21,492 nt of DNA from IMG/VR virus record IMGVR_UViG_3300021197_001352, positions 1-21,492 of that record; one strand, given 5' to 3'. Origin of the DNA: a virus. The position numbers and the translations under genes were made by a program. Of the stretch, positions 6,696-13,772 are shown in pieces. Positions within the stretch are counted from its first letter, which is position 1; each line of letters starts with the position of its first letter. Under the pieces are notes generated by a model that was not told the DNA's origin, made no database searches, and worked only from the letters and a program-made list of their open reading frames with translations.

Positions 6696-7682
6696 ATGTC
6701 AAAAGAAGAATCAAAATTAGTTGATGAGGTTATAGATAACCCATCAGGAGAAGAAAAAATTGCAGAAGGTGAGTTTAACCCATTAGCATTTGTAGATGAT
6801 GTATACGGATCTGATACAAAAGACAGCTCAGAGGATACTGGAGATGTATCTAAAGAAGATGAAGATGGGTGGTCATGGGAAGAAGACCAAAAAGCAAAAG
6901 AGTCAGAAGAAGTTGTAGAAGAAGAGGAGGAGTATGATTGGGAGAATACTACCAATGAGTCCACTGAAGAATCTACAGAAGAAGAAAAATTAAATTGGGA
7001 AAAAGTTGGTAAAGAATTAGGTATAGAAATTAATTCTAAAGAAGATCTTGTTAATGCCATGAACTCTATACAAAAAGAGTCTAAGCCTGCTCAGGAAGAC
7101 AACCAAATATCTCAATTAAGAGGGTATCTTAAATTAAGCGATAGAGATTTAGTTGCTGAAGAGTTAAGACATGATGGTATTGAGGAGCACGAATTAGAAG
7201 AGTCTATTGATAAATTAGAAGACTCAGGAATGCTTAAGATGAAAGCTAAGAGCGTTAGGCGAGTGTTAAATCAAGCTATTGATCAACACAATGACAGGAC
7301 AAAAAAAGAAAGAGCTAATGCAGAAATTCAGAAAAAAGAATCTGTTGCAAAAGCAAAAGAAGGATTAAAAACTCAGATTAAAGAAATGAATGAGTTTATG
7401 GGAGGAAAAGTTACAAAGAAACAGAAGGAGGAAATATATCGTTTTGCTACAGGTGATATGATGAATGAAATATGGAAAGATCACGCCAATGTTGCGGATG
7501 TTGCTATGTTTATGTTGTATCGCGAGCAAATAGAGAAAATTCTTCGTTCTCAAGGATTGGCAGACGGCAAAGCCGCTATTATGGATAGTATAGTCTCCCC
7601 AAGCCTTAACACTGGAAAAAATAAATCTAACTTCAAAGTGGAGTCAGGTACGTTTGATCCAAAAGCGTTCATGGGCGAGTAG
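6696..7682 (+). CDS. Capsid scaffold-like protein
   Basis: The gene lies between portal and major capsid protein, the usual scaffold position. The 328-residue product has scaffold composition. The first about 110 residues are extremely acidic (runs of Glu and Asp such as EEVVEEEEEYDWEN), and the middle (about 115-275) is charged and helical. The end is a short basic and aromatic segment (KSNFKVESGTFDPKAFMGE) of the kind that contacts coat protein. No protease domain is visible, so self-cleavage is not indicated. Transcription likely starts at the promoter 31 bases upstream, and translation starts behind an A-rich leader. The stop is TAG. Scaffold function is inferred from position and composition. 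Confidence 0.75.
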   Translation: MSKEESKLVDEVIDNPSGEEKIAEGEFNPLAFVDDVYGSDTKDSSEDTGDVSKEDEDGWSWEEDQKAKESEEVVEEEEEYDWENTTNESTEESTEEEKLNWEKVGKELGIEINSKEDLVNAMNSIQKESKPAQEDNQISQLRGYLKLSDRDLVAEELRHDGIEEHELEESIDKLEDSGMLKMKAKSVRRVLNQAIDQHNDRTKKERANAEIQKKESVAKAKEGLKTQIKEMNEFMGGKVTKKQKEEIYRFATGDMMNEIWKDHANVADVAMFMLYREQIEKILRSQGLADGKAAIMDSIVSPSLNTGKNKSNFKVESGTFDPKAFMGE

Positions 7683-7769
7683 GTCTAATTAAGTAAGTCA
7701 AAGACTACTAGGTTGAAAGTTAATTGAGCAAAAATAAAAAATGTTTAATTAATAAAAAAATTTAAAAAA
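7683..7769 (+). promoter_or_regulatory. Leader of the major capsid gene
   Basis: This 87-base gap has no TAnnTTTG box and no U-tract hairpin, so the capsid gene is probably read from the promoter at 6657-6664. The last 30 bases are almost all A and T and end in TTTAAAAAAATGG, the A-rich initiation context used in this genome. Only a weak 4 bp hairpin (AGTC-AAA-GACT, 7696-7706) is seen. Confidence 0.5.
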
Positions 7770-9281
7770 ATGGCAACAACAAGTACGGGTACGTATGGAA
7801 GAGGAACAACTGCTGCGAATGCACTTAACGCAAATTTGTTACAACATCCAGAAATTGCTAAAACTTTAATATCTCTTTACCCAAGATATTCTATGACATA
7901 TCTTCTTGAAAAAACTAGAAGACATGCTGCTGAAAAAGTTTTAGGAGACAGTTCTTACGAATGGAAAGTAATGAACAGACTAAGTAGAAAATGTTTAATT
8001 GATGTAGCTGGTACGCCTACTGTAGGTGACGGTTCTCCTGCGGCTGGTGAAGGCGCTGTAGCTGGAGATTTAATGGCAGGATTCAAATTTGAAAACACTT
8101 CAGGTGGAGGTGTTGAAGATTATTTTAATTTATATGATGTAGTTCGTTTCCCTTCTGGGGCAACTGGATTAGTTGTAGCTGGGCCTGCTTCAAACGCTTA
8201 TTCTATTGAGCCTATCACAGCTATCACTGCTGCTGACAATACTGTTGGAAATGTAGTTGGTAGAATTGGTTCTGCATTCCCTGCTGGGTCTTCAGGAGCT
8301 GATGTAGGTGAGAATCACGCTTATCCAGATACTTACAAGAATTGGATGACAATCAACAGAAAGAAATGTACAATCACTGGTAAAGATGCCACTGATGTTT
8401 CTTGGGTTGAAAACAATGGTCAAAAATTATGGTACTTCACTAAAGAGAATCATATGATGGACCAATTTATGTATGAGCAAGAGTTACAAAGATGGTACGG
8501 ACAAACATCTGTAGTTACTGCTGCAACTAATTACTCTGCAACTAATGTTGATATTATAGGTGATATTGCTGCTGGTGAATATGCTGATGGTACTGCAAGA
8601 GCTGCTGTGTCTACTACAGGCGGAGCATTTACAATTGGTGATGGTGTTTTAGCACAGATTGACGGTTCTAATCAAGCTACATATGCTGCTGGAACATTAA
8701 CTGAAGATATTATTACTGAGTTTATTGGTAAGATCTCTTTAAATGCACAAAATGCTGAAGGTAACGAATGGGTTGTTTTCACTGGTACTGAAGGGCGTAT
8801 TGCGTTCCACAGAGCTATGAAAGATTTAATCGTTGCTCCTTCTGGTGCGATGACTGGAGGTTCTATGAAAGATATCAAGGCTGGTTCTGATGTATCTTTA
8901 GGTGGAAACTTTACATCTTACCATGCATTAGGAAACAAGATCACTATCGCTTACTGTCCAGTATTTGATGATGCTCATGTTCACGGTGCTTCAGGTGGTA
9001 CTAATTCATTTGGTGATACTAGATTAAAAGAATCTATGAAGATGGTGTTTATGGATTTTGGTACAACTTCTAGCGTTGCTAACGTAGAGTTAATCACTAA
9101 AGGTGCTGCTGGAATTAATCGTTCATTAGTTAAGAAATATGTTGGAGGTATGGTAAACCCTTACGATACTAAAGGTATGTTAGCTGCTAATGGTGATGAC
9201 AGATTCCAATGTCACGCATTATCTGAGTCAGGAATTGTTGTTAGAAACCCACTTTCTTGTGGAGTTCTTTCTGCTGCCTAA
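7770..9281 (+). CDS. Major capsid protein (HK97-fold candidate)
   Basis: This is the main shell protein. Its 503 residues and its position after portal and scaffold match the major capsid protein of crAss-like and related Bacteroidota podoviruses. The N-terminal region (about 1-80) has the helical LQHPEIAKTLISLYPRYSMTYLLEKTRR and WKVMNRLSRK segments. The middle (about 85-300) is Gly/Ala/Thr-rich and may hold surface insertions. The C-terminal part has KYVGGMVNPYDTKGM and the end SESGIVVRNPLSCGVLSAA, a pattern I recall from crAss-like capsid proteins. No N-terminal delta domain or protease site is obvious, which agrees with the separate scaffold gene. A stable hairpin follows the stop. HK97 fold is established for tailed phages in general and is inferred here. 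Confidence 0.9.
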   Translation: MATTSTGTYGRGTTAANALNANLLQHPEIAKTLISLYPRYSMTYLLEKTRRHAAEKVLGDSSYEWKVMNRLSRKCLIDVAGTPTVGDGSPAAGEGAVAGDLMAGFKFENTSGGGVEDYFNLYDVVRFPSGATGLVVAGPASNAYSIEPITAITAADNTVGNVVGRIGSAFPAGSSGADVGENHAYPDTYKNWMTINRKKCTITGKDATDVSWVENNGQKLWYFTKENHMMDQFMYEQELQRWYGQTSVVTAATNYSATNVDIIGDIAAGEYADGTARAAVSTTGGAFTIGDGVLAQIDGSNQATYAAGTLTEDIITEFIGKISLNAQNAEGNEWVVFTGTEGRIAFHRAMKDLIVAPSGAMTGGSMKDIKAGSDVSLGGNFTSYHALGNKITIAYCPVFDDAHVHGASGGTNSFGDTRLKESMKMVFMDFGTTSSVANVELITKGAAGINRSLVKKYVGGMVNPYDTKGMLAANGDDRFQCHALSESGIVVRNPLSCGVLSAA

Positions 9282-9303
9282 TTCACAATATTAATTTGAT
9301 AGG

Positions 9304-9321
9304 GGGAGGCTTCGGCCTCCC
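9304..9321 (+). other. GC-rich UUCG hairpin after the capsid gene, without a U-tract
   Basis: GGGAGGC-TTCG-GCCTCCC is a perfect 7 bp stem with the very stable C(UUCG)G loop, 22 bases past the capsid stop. No T run follows; the sequence continues AATATCGCC. It is therefore more likely an mRNA-stabilising or processing hairpin than an efficient intrinsic terminator. Partial termination cannot be excluded. Confidence 0.75.
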
Positions 9322-9348
9322 AATATCGCCTAAAAAAAATATAAAAAA

Positions 9349-9801
9349 ATGGCAAATTATTTAGATTTATCAGGAAAGTCTTCTGAGCAAGGTCAAGGCA
9401 GACTTCCAAAATTAAGAGGTCAAATTGCTCCAACAAGCACATTAACATCAGATACGACATTATATGATTATAATAGTGGTACTACTTATTTTTGTGACGG
9501 TTCAAGCGCAATTGACATAACACTACCTACTGTAAAAGCAGGATTGAATTTTAAATTTATTGCAACAGATACAACTGCTGATATAGATATTATTCAAGCT
9601 TCCTCTACAGAAGATTTTATCGGATTCATATTAGATGGTGCTGGCACAAAAGATTCTGCTGTAAGTGGTGATACAAAAATTATTTTTGATACAAGTGGTG
9701 GTTCATCTGCTGGTGACTGGGTATGCTTATCTTGTGATGGAACAAATTGGTATGTTCAAGGAGCATGTAGTTCTGCTGCTGACTTAGTTTTTGGATCGTA
9801 A
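9349..9801 (+). CDS. Capsid accessory protein (decoration or head-fibre type)
   Basis: The 150-residue product has alternating beta-strand patterns (TLYDYNSGTTYFCDG, AIDITLPTVKAGLNFKFIATDTT, GDWVCLSCDGTNWYVQGAC). Small all-beta proteins with this 'ITLP..k.GL.fkFI.tDT' and 'DGTNWYV.G' style are common just behind capsid genes in marine phages. They are presumed to decorate the shell or begin head fibres. The first 25 residues are polar and probably flexible (SGKSSEQGQGRLPKLRG). The gene is isolated between two GC-rich hairpins and starts behind an A-rich leader (AAAAAAATGG) with no Shine-Dalgarno site. The role is inferred from position and fold pattern. Confidence 0.75.
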   Translation: MANYLDLSGKSSEQGQGRLPKLRGQIAPTSTLTSDTTLYDYNSGTTYFCDGSSAIDITLPTVKAGLNFKFIATDTTADIDIIQASSTEDFIGFILDGAGTKDSAVSGDTKIIFDTSGGSSAGDWVCLSCDGTNWYVQGACSSAADLVFGS

Positions 9802-9817
9802 TTAATTATTGGAAGAC

Positions 9818-9837
9818 GGAGGGGCTTAGTCCCCTCC
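9818..9837 (+). other. GC-rich hairpin after the accessory gene, without a U-tract
   Basis: GGAGGGG at 9818-9824 pairs perfectly with CCCCTCC at 9831-9837 around a 6-base loop (CTTAGT). It is followed by AAATTCC rather than T residues. It mirrors the hairpin at 9304-9321, so the accessory gene has a stable stem on each side. It also lies just before the promoter-like box of the next gene. Confidence 0.75.
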
Positions 9838-9845
9838 AAATTCCT

Positions 9846-9853
9846 TATATTTG
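9846..9853 (+). promoter_or_regulatory. Promoter-like -7 box abutting an ATG
   Basis: TATATTTG matches TAnnTTTG and is followed by CAAG and then ATG at 9858. With the usual spacing, transcription would begin at or beside the start codon and give a leaderless mRNA. No clear -33 element is seen, and the stem of the upstream hairpin overlaps where it would be. Confidence 0.45.
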
Positions 9854-9857
9854 CAAG

Positions 9858-10076
9858 ATGAAAACAAGATTAGTAGTAAGAGACGGTAAGGTTGTTGAAA
9901 TCAAGTTAGATGAATTGCAAGAGAGTAAAAGTAACATATTAATAAAAGAAGGATCAAAACTTAATTGGGGAGATAAAAACTATCAAGAAACTAGAATCTC
10001 TACTAATGAAAAAGGGCAAAGAAGAATATTTAAAGAGACTACAAAAAAGTCAAAATATTATATAAACAAAAAATAA
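9858..10076 (+). CDS. Hypothetical protein (72 aa)
   Basis: I do not recognise this gene. The 72-residue product begins with a strand-turn-strand pattern (MKTRLVVRDGKVVEIKL), has a mixed middle and ends very basic (KGQRRIFKETTKKSKYYINKK). There is no hydrophobic span. The start is the only ATG close behind the -7-like box, and there is no A-rich leader, unlike its neighbours. It lies between the capsid accessory gene and the start of the neck genes. The following gene has a duplicated leader that begins at this gene's stop (TAACAGGGA). Confidence 0.6.
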   Translation: MKTRLVVRDGKVVEIKLDELQESKSNILIKEGSKLNWGDKNYQETRISTNEKGQRRIFKETTKKSKYYINKK

Positions 10077-10086
10077 CAGGGAGTAT

Positions 10087-10104
10087 TAATTAAAAAAAAG
10101 AAAA
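10087..10104 (+). repeat. Leader repeat, copy B (A-rich initiation region of the 254-residue gene)
   Basis: TAATTAAAAAAAAGAAAA is identical to 6677-6694, with ACAGGGA at 10076-10082 upstream, as in copy A. Here no promoter box precedes ACAGGGA, so a shared translational role is more likely than a shared transcription start. Confidence 0.8.
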
Positions 10105-10869
10105 ATGGCACACCTAATTTATGTAAAATCAAAACAACCGAAGAAGTTCAGCTACTGTAAGTTCGGTACTTACACAAAAAAAAATGGAAAGAAATCTGTA
10201 TTATTAAACCCAGACGATCTTCCTGTAGATGGATGGGAGATGTACGATCCATTAACTACATTAGATATTGACAATCAGTATGACAAAAGAATTTACGATT
10301 TTCTTTTAGAACATCCCTTTATGACAAGCGGTAATACATTTGAAATGATTGACACTAAAGCTAATATAGAAAAGCAGGCTGCTGACATACTAGAGTCTGC
10401 TGAGGCTGTTCAGATTGCTACTGCAATAAAAGATAATGAGCTTGCCGACTTACGAAGATTGTTTGGTATTGGAGAGGATTTTGAAGATAAAATTGTTAAG
10501 GCTAAGCTAATACAAATGGCTGGAAGGTCTCCTGCAAGATTTTTAGAAATTTATAATGATGCAGATAAAAGTTATAAAGTATTTTTAAAAAATGCATTAG
10601 CTAAAAAAGTTATTCAGAAAGTAAACGATGTATGGAAGCACGGTAATTATACATTAGGTATTTCTGATGGACACGCTATTCAGTGGCTGAAAGAAAATCC
10701 AGACATCTATGCTACAATGAAGAATCAGGTTAGAAATGGGATTAAGAAAACTGAAGAAGTTAAAACTAATACATCTGACATGGTAGCTAGTGCTGGTATT
10801 CAAGATTTAGAAAGAAAGATAGAATCTGATAATAAAGGAAAATGGTTTGATAGATCTAAAAAGAAATAG
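10105..10869 (+). CDS. Hypothetical virion-block protein (254 aa)
   Basis: The 254-residue product has a short beta-type N-terminus (HLIYVKSKQPKKFSYCKFGTYTK). A segment with YDKRIYDFLLEHPFMTSGNTFEMID (about 59-83) follows. A long helical region (about 84-180) carries repeated Ala/Leu/Asp patterns such as AADILESAEAVQIATAIKDNELADLRRLFGIG and KAKLIQMAGRSPARFLEIYND. The end is basic (NKGKWFDRSKKK). I have an impression of this layout in other Bacteroidota phage structural blocks, without a known function. The gene lies between capsid and connector genes, begins behind the duplicated leader and is followed after three bases by the adaptor-like gene. A virion, internal or neck role is inferred from position only. 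Confidence 0.65.
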   Translation: MAHLIYVKSKQPKKFSYCKFGTYTKKNGKKSVLLNPDDLPVDGWEMYDPLTTLDIDNQYDKRIYDFLLEHPFMTSGNTFEMIDTKANIEKQAADILESAEAVQIATAIKDNELADLRRLFGIGEDFEDKIVKAKLIQMAGRSPARFLEIYNDADKSYKVFLKNALAKKVIQKVNDVWKHGNYTLGISDGHAIQWLKENPDIYATMKNQVRNGIKKTEEVKTNTSDMVASAGIQDLERKIESDNKGKWFDRSKKK

Positions 10870-10872
10870 TAA

Positions 10873-11676
10873 ATGAATTTAGCTGAGGCATATGATATGA
10901 TGGACTTACTCTTAGATGAGTCAAATGCTCCGTATTTTACAAATGAAGAAAAAGATAAATTCTTAAATCTAGCTATATCTGATTTTATTAATGGGCATTA
11001 TCAAAAGATGACGGCTGATGAAGATTCTAGAAGAGCATTGTCTGGCTGTATTGACTGGAATGAATTTAGTATTTCTAAAGCAGTAATAATTGCTGGTACT
11101 GCTATTTATAGTAATAGTTATCCAGCATTATCAGAGGTGTATGATGAGACAACAGTATCAGACATTCCAGCTTCAGGAATATTTAACGCTACTAACGTTA
11201 AAGGTTATTTTGCATATGGAAATCAATATGTATTACCAAAGCAACATTTATATGTATTGTCTATAGGGTTAGGCTTTTACAATAAAGAAGAGGTTATAAA
11301 TCCTAGTACTGGAGAAGTCTATTCAGGGGTTACAGAAGATGATATAATTTTTGGCCCTACTGTTAATGCAGAAAACAAATCTACTAGAGAATATTATGAA
11401 AATGCTCGCTCTAATGATCCTTTTAATAAAGCTAGTAAAGAAGCTCCAGCCTGGTCTTATATAGAAAATAGAATTGTAATCAACGGTGGTGGTAGCTCTA
11501 TAAGACAGATAAACATGCAAACCGTATTATTACCTACAGTAGACGAGGCATTTTCTGCAAGTACTTATGATAGTTCAACAGCTCCAGCACGACTAACATT
11601 TGCAGAGCATTATCAAAAACAAATAATACAAAGCGCTATTATTAAAATGTCGTCACATATAGATCTTCATAATTAA
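10873..11676 (+). CDS. Head-tail adaptor / ring protein candidate
   Basis: The 267-residue product starts with NLAEAYDMMDLLLDESNAPYFTNEEKDKFLNLAISDFINGHYQKM, a helix-turn-helix-like entry. It resembles the N-terminus of podoviral connector proteins of the P22 gp4 / T7 gp11 type, where a bundle packs under the portal. The middle (about 90-215) is beta-rich and probably projects outward. The end returns to helix (FAEHYQKQIIQSAIIKMSSHI), as adaptors do. It follows the 254-residue gene after three bases. A structured gap with a terminator and promoter-like boxes follows. The adaptor role is inferred from position and architecture; it could equally be one of the neck rings described in crAss-like virions. 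Confidence 0.6.
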   Translation: MNLAEAYDMMDLLLDESNAPYFTNEEKDKFLNLAISDFINGHYQKMTADEDSRRALSGCIDWNEFSISKAVIIAGTAIYSNSYPALSEVYDETTVSDIPASGIFNATNVKGYFAYGNQYVLPKQHLYVLSIGLGFYNKEEVINPSTGEVYSGVTEDDIIFGPTVNAENKSTREYYENARSNDPFNKASKEAPAWSYIENRIVINGGGSSIRQINMQTVLLPTVDEAFSASTYDSSTAPARLTFAEHYQKQIIQSAIIKMSSHIDLHN

Positions 11677-11699
11677 GATATATAATATTGAAATATAAA

Positions 11700-11739
11700 A
11701 CGCATTACACTGTAAAAGGATTTCTTTTGCTCCCTGCGT
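11700..11739 (+). other. Nested RNA hairpin in the neck-gene gap
   Basis: ACGCA (11700-11704) pairs with TGCGT (11735-11739), and inside it AAAAG (11714-11718) pairs with CTTTT (11724-11728). The stems are short, and there is no U-tract right after. It sits directly before the terminator hairpin at 11741-11781. Confidence 0.4.
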
Positions 11740-11740
11740 C

Positions 11741-11781
11741 AAAAATAGGTTGACACTAGAAATAGTTGATGCCTATTTTTG
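11741..11781 (+). terminator. Candidate rho-independent terminator
   Basis: AAAAATAGG (11741-11749) pairs perfectly with CCTATTTTT (11772-11780). The 22-base loop contains a small ACTA-GAAA-TAGT hairpin. The 3' arm itself supplies the T run, so the element could work on either strand. It separates the 10873-11676 gene from the next neck gene. Confidence 0.55.
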
Positions 11782-11808
11782 TTTAATGGATAATTTTGAC
11801 TAATTTTG
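11774..11808 (+). promoter_or_regulatory. Three TAnnTTTG boxes before the 363-residue neck gene
   Basis: TATTTTTG (11774-11781), TAATTTTG (11791-11798) and TAATTTTG (11801-11808) all fit the Bacteroidota -7 element. The last two are a tandem repeat with a 10-base period. The nearest one predicts a transcript start near 11812, 18 bases before the ATG at 11830. A TTG at 11750-11752 lies 21 bases before the first box and could serve as its -33 element. Confidence 0.5.
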
Positions 11809-11829
11809 TAAACATCTAAATACTCTATA

Positions 11830-12921
11830 ATGATAACTTTAAACGAAATAGCTTATAACATTAAAAACATTGCATATGGAGGATCTACTTCTACAGAAAA
11901 TAGTATTAGTTTAAAGCAAATAAAACATTGGATACATTATCATAGAGCAAAACTTATTGCAGATAACATTGATAAAGGTATTACAAACAATCAAGCGCTA
12001 TATCAAAGCATGAGACTTTCTGCTAGAAACTCAACATCTAGCTCTATTAAAAACTTTTATGATACATGGGATGCTAAAGATATAGATGCGTCTTTATCAG
12101 CCCCTAATCTTTTAGATGCGAATGGTCTTCCTATACCTTTTTTGGCAGATATGCCTAAAAATATAGCAGGTGATAGATTAAATGGAGAATGGTTAGTGCA
12201 TTCAAGTGTAACAACAGGAGAAAGTGGCTGGGCTGATGGTCAACAAAGAAGTTTTTATGGAGAAGAGATATCTTCCTCACAACTTAGAGGTGATTTTAGA
12301 AATTTTGGATCACATAACTTTTGGACACCAAGGCCGCTCCAATTAAAAGATAATCAGGGAATTGTCTCGGTATCTGTTGAAAGATATGTTTATTTTCCTG
12401 ATGATCCTGGGACACCTGATGATAATGAGCAGATAGGTTCTTATGCAAAAAAATCAATAAGATTGTACAGGAAAGAATACAATAGTTTTGATCACTTTAA
12501 TAAATTTACAGATAACAATACACCATATTACACGCAAGAAACAGCAAAAATAGACAGAGAGAGTAATGGCAATGAAAATTATATAAGCCTTAGACAACTA
12601 CAGGTATCTCCTAATTATCATGGAGGATTAAGTACACCAGCTAATAAAAAAGTATTTTGGAAATATAGAGGAGGTGCAACTATGATACTGGAAAATCCTA
12701 AAGAGATTGATATGATGTATGGCTTTTGGTTCGAAACTGAAACGAAATGGGATGACAACACAACCCCTTATCCTATTCCTATGGAGTGGGTGAGTGATTT
12801 AGTCCAAAGAGTTATACAGGTGGAAATGCAAGCTGAATTAAAAACTACTCCAGATATAATAACAGATGGTTTAGACGATAACTTAAAACGACAAAGCGGT
12901 GGGGCACAAGTACAAAGATAA
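11830..12921 (+). CDS. Neck / ring protein candidate (363 aa)
   Basis: The 363-residue product opens with ITLNEIAYNIKNIAYGG, then LKQIKHWIHYHRAKLIADNIDKG. This is the N-terminal helical pattern I associate with crAss-like ring or tail-connector proteins. A largely beta middle (about 110-280) follows, with KKVFWKYRGGATMILENP. The C-terminal helix region (PIPMEWVSDLVQRVIQVEMQAELKTTPDIITDGLDDN, about 315-352) completes a podoviral connector layout. The gene likely has its own promoter in the upstream gap. Its last 23 bases overlap the next gene, which starts at GTG. The exact place in the neck cannot be read from sequence. Confidence 0.65.
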   Translation: MITLNEIAYNIKNIAYGGSTSTENSISLKQIKHWIHYHRAKLIADNIDKGITNNQALYQSMRLSARNSTSSSIKNFYDTWDAKDIDASLSAPNLLDANGLPIPFLADMPKNIAGDRLNGEWLVHSSVTTGESGWADGQQRSFYGEEISSSQLRGDFRNFGSHNFWTPRPLQLKDNQGIVSVSVERYVYFPDDPGTPDDNEQIGSYAKKSIRLYRKEYNSFDHFNKFTDNNTPYYTQETAKIDRESNGNENYISLRQLQVSPNYHGGLSTPANKKVFWKYRGGATMILENPKEIDMMYGFWFETETKWDDNTTPYPIPMEWVSDLVQRVIQVEMQAELKTTPDIITDGLDDNLKRQSGGAQVQR

Positions 12922-13291
12922 GTATACATCAATAAAAGATATTTACAAGCTTGTTAAATTAATGATGACAAGAGATATAGATTATTCTTTATATTATAAT
13001 ATTATTAAAAAGTATTTTGAAATACTAATAAGAGATGTAGTAGATAGAGATCGTAGGGTTTATTTACCAAACTCAATGGGATATGTTTATCTTGATGAAA
13101 GACCTCATAAAAGAGCCTTTCATGTTAGAGTTGATAATGAGGCGACTAAAAAAGAAGGTAAAACAATAACAAAACAAATACCTATTCTAGATGATTTTTA
13201 CAAAAAGATTGTTTGGGTGGGACCAGAAACATATAAATATTGTAAGTTTATGCCTCTAAGGTATTTCAGAAATAAAATAAATAAAAATTAA
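12899..13291 (+). CDS. Small conserved-type virion-block protein; distant HU/IHF-like candidate
   Basis: The frame is open from a TAA at 12884-12886, and the first usable start is GTG at 12899, which reads into the previous gene for 23 bases. An ATG at 12961 is possible but would remove the helix YKDKYTSIKDIYKLVKL. The 130-residue product is basic (end RYFRNKINKN). It has a helical half (about 8-50) and then RRVYLPNSMGYVYLDERPHKRAF, a strand-Gly-strand pattern after helices. That layout loosely recalls HU/IHF proteins, and IHF-like genes have been reported in the virion block of crAss-like phages. The resemblance is weak and the HU motif proper is not visible. A structural connector role is the alternative. 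Confidence 0.6.
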   Translation: MGHKYKDKYTSIKDIYKLVKLMMTRDIDYSLYYNIIKKYFEILIRDVVDRDRRVYLPNSMGYVYLDERPHKRAFHVRVDNEATKKEGKTITKQIPILDDFYKKIVWVGPETYKYCKFMPLRYFRNKINKN

Positions 13292-13294
13292 AAA

Positions 13295-13762
13295 ATGGCA
13301 ACAACTGTAAACGCATCTACACTTACTGTAAAAATAACAGAAACTCTATCTTTAGGTACTGACGCTTCTGGAACAGCAGATAATATATCATTTGCACAAG
13401 AAAACTCCCACATTATATCAACGGCTATTTTAAATGCATCAAAAAGAATAATTGAGCTTGAGAGTACTGCACTAACAGAAATAGTTACTTTCCATGCTAG
13501 TTTAAACGCTGGAGGTCAATTTAAAAGAGGAGATGTTAAATACATTAGAATAACTAATCTTGATGATTCAGCTGTTCTTAAAGTGGGGTTAATAGGGGAT
13601 AGTAGTGGGGCTTTCCAGTCAGTGGCAGCAAACACATCTATTATATTTACAGGTACTGAGTTAGAAGTAAACGCTACATTTAGTTCTTTTGCTAATGCAG
13701 ATTCAATCAAAGTAATAGGAGTAGCACAACAACAGGTAGAGGTTTTTGTAGCAACTACATAA
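13295..13762 (+). CDS. Small beta-rich virion protein (155 aa)
   Basis: The 155-residue Thr/Ser/Ala-rich product shows regular strand patterns: STLTVKITETLSL at the start, then FHASLNAGGQFKRGDVKYIRITNLDDSAVLKVGLI in the middle. SSFANADSIKVIGVAQQQVEVFVATT forms the end. The 'G.FKRGDVKYIRITNLD' stretch is a type I recall from small structural proteins in marine phages. No signal peptide or membrane span is present. The start is ATG behind AAAAAATGG, three bases after the previous stop. It lies between two neck genes, so it is probably a minor tail or neck component. Function beyond that is not readable. Confidence 0.65.
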   Translation: MATTVNASTLTVKITETLSLGTDASGTADNISFAQENSHIISTAILNASKRIIELESTALTEIVTFHASLNAGGQFKRGDVKYIRITNLDDSAVLKVGLIGDSSGAFQSVAANTSIIFTGTELEVNATFSSFANADSIKVIGVAQQQVEVFVATT

Positions 13763-13772
13763 AAAATATATT

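Noticed and set aside
6680-7060. Ser-rich minus-strand frame of 126 codons
   Set aside because: It is the antisense of the acidic scaffold N-terminus, where GAA/GAT codons read as Ser and Phe. The plus-strand gene has the promoter, leader and position.
11750-11779. TTGACA with TATTTT 18 bases downstream, resembling a proteobacterial sigma70 promoter
   Set aside because: All other promoter candidates here fit the Bacteroidota TAnnTTTG type. The -10-like part is the arm of a terminator hairpin, so the TTGACA match is probably chance.
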